Below are positions 6,269 through 6,483 of a DNA stretch of 6,483 bases, one piece after another. The first letter of the stretch is position 1. The number at the start of each line of letters is the position of its first letter. Location: positions 1-6,483 of the forward strand of contig JBJFGR010000137.1 of the NCBI GenBank assembly GCA_051892875.1, written 5' to 3'. This DNA comes from JBJFGR01 sp051892875 (GTDB taxonomy: Bacteria > Pseudomonadota > Gammaproteobacteria > Enterobacterales > Succinivibrionaceae). The translations under genes were made by a program, and so were the position numbers. A model generated the notes under the pieces. It ran no database searches. It was given only the letters and a program-made list of their open reading frames with translations, and had not been told where the DNA came from.

Positions 6269-6463
6269 TTATTTATCTATTATTTTTATAACACCAAAAC
6301 TAGAAGATAAGCGTTCTTTAATTGTTTTAAAAGATATTGGCAAAATATCTTCATTAAAAACCATATTATTATATTTTTGTGTTATTTCATCACTTAATCA
6401 TTTATCCCATAAAAATTTAGCAAGACTCAAAAAATTAATAATGAGCATATGTTTAGACCAAAA
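6269..6463 (-). pseudogene. Broken minus-strand gene end, family not recognised
   Basis: Read leftwards, a frame ending in TAA at 6271-6269 encodes a plausible C-terminus: LSDEITQKYNNMVF, then NEDILPISFKTIKERL, then SSSFGVIKIIDK. Upstream in the same frame an in-frame TGA (6400-6398) interrupts ...FLSLAKFLWDK, where TGG for Trp would need one change, and a TAA lies at 6466-6464. The open pieces have protein-like composition and end just before a good terminator, which together suggests the decayed 3' end of a gene that starts beyond the right edge. An alternative is a 31-residue small protein starting at the ATG at 6364, but no convincing ribosome site precedes it. I do not recognise the family; a transposase remnant is possible but unsupported by motifs. 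Confidence 0.35.
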
Positions 6464-6483
6464 TTATGAACAGAAAATGAAAA

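Larger units (their letters stand above)
5801..6483. other. Gene-poor region with hairpins and gene relics
   Basis: No intact gene of normal length is visible on either strand in these 683 bases. The region holds an AT-rich 7-bp inverted repeat at 5808-5824, a small terminator-like hairpin at 5835-5849, the larger inverted repeat at 5856-5900, a frameshifted plus-strand coding relic (5957-6146), a minus-strand terminator (6192-6240) and a stop-interrupted minus-strand reading frame reaching towards the window edge. This mixture suggests decayed accessory DNA. Confidence 0.55.

Overview
This is a very AT-rich bacterial chromosomal window that uses the standard genetic code (Trp is TGG in the intact genes). 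The protein set is a NorM-type MATE pump, a full-length RecN, a YeiH-family membrane protein and secreted Sel1-like proteins. It points to a Gram-negative bacterium, most plausibly a low-GC gammaproteobacterium of the Francisella or relatives sort. The genus is an inference from composition and protein style and is not firm.

Left part (1-1534): about 316 bases without a gene contain a pure tandem pentamer, TTTAG x6, preceded by two TTTAA units, and a weak promoter. Two tandem genes follow, for small exported Sel1-like repeat proteins whose cysteines are paired at a fixed C-x7-C spacing, as in the Helicobacter cysteine-rich (Hcp) proteins. They are 36 bases apart and probably form one transcript.

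Middle (1587-5800): a minus-strand MATE antiporter gene converges on the Sel1 pair and diverges from recN. The 157-base gap between the MATE gene and recN holds a recognisable promoter for each: an extended -10 for the pump, and a -35/-10 pair with 17-base spacing for recN. No CTG-N10-CAG LexA-type box is visible there. recN has all its SMC-like ATPase motifs. A YeiH-family membrane protein starts one base after its stop, with its ribosome binding site inside the recN end, so the two are almost certainly co-transcribed.

Right part (5801-6483): no intact gene is visible. It holds several inverted repeats, including a perfect 10-bp one at 5856-5900. It also holds a plus-strand coding relic that becomes a coherent Gly/Ala/Lys-rich peptide only if two single-base frame changes are allowed. 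The end carries a minus-strand broken reading frame with in-frame stops, followed by a convincing minus-strand intrinsic terminator. It reads as a zone of gene decay between conserved core genes and whatever lies to the right.

I see no CRISPR array, tRNA, rRNA, intact insertion sequence or clear undescribed multi-gene system. The less ordinary items are the cysteine-paired repeat proteins, the upstream pentamer tract and the decayed right end.
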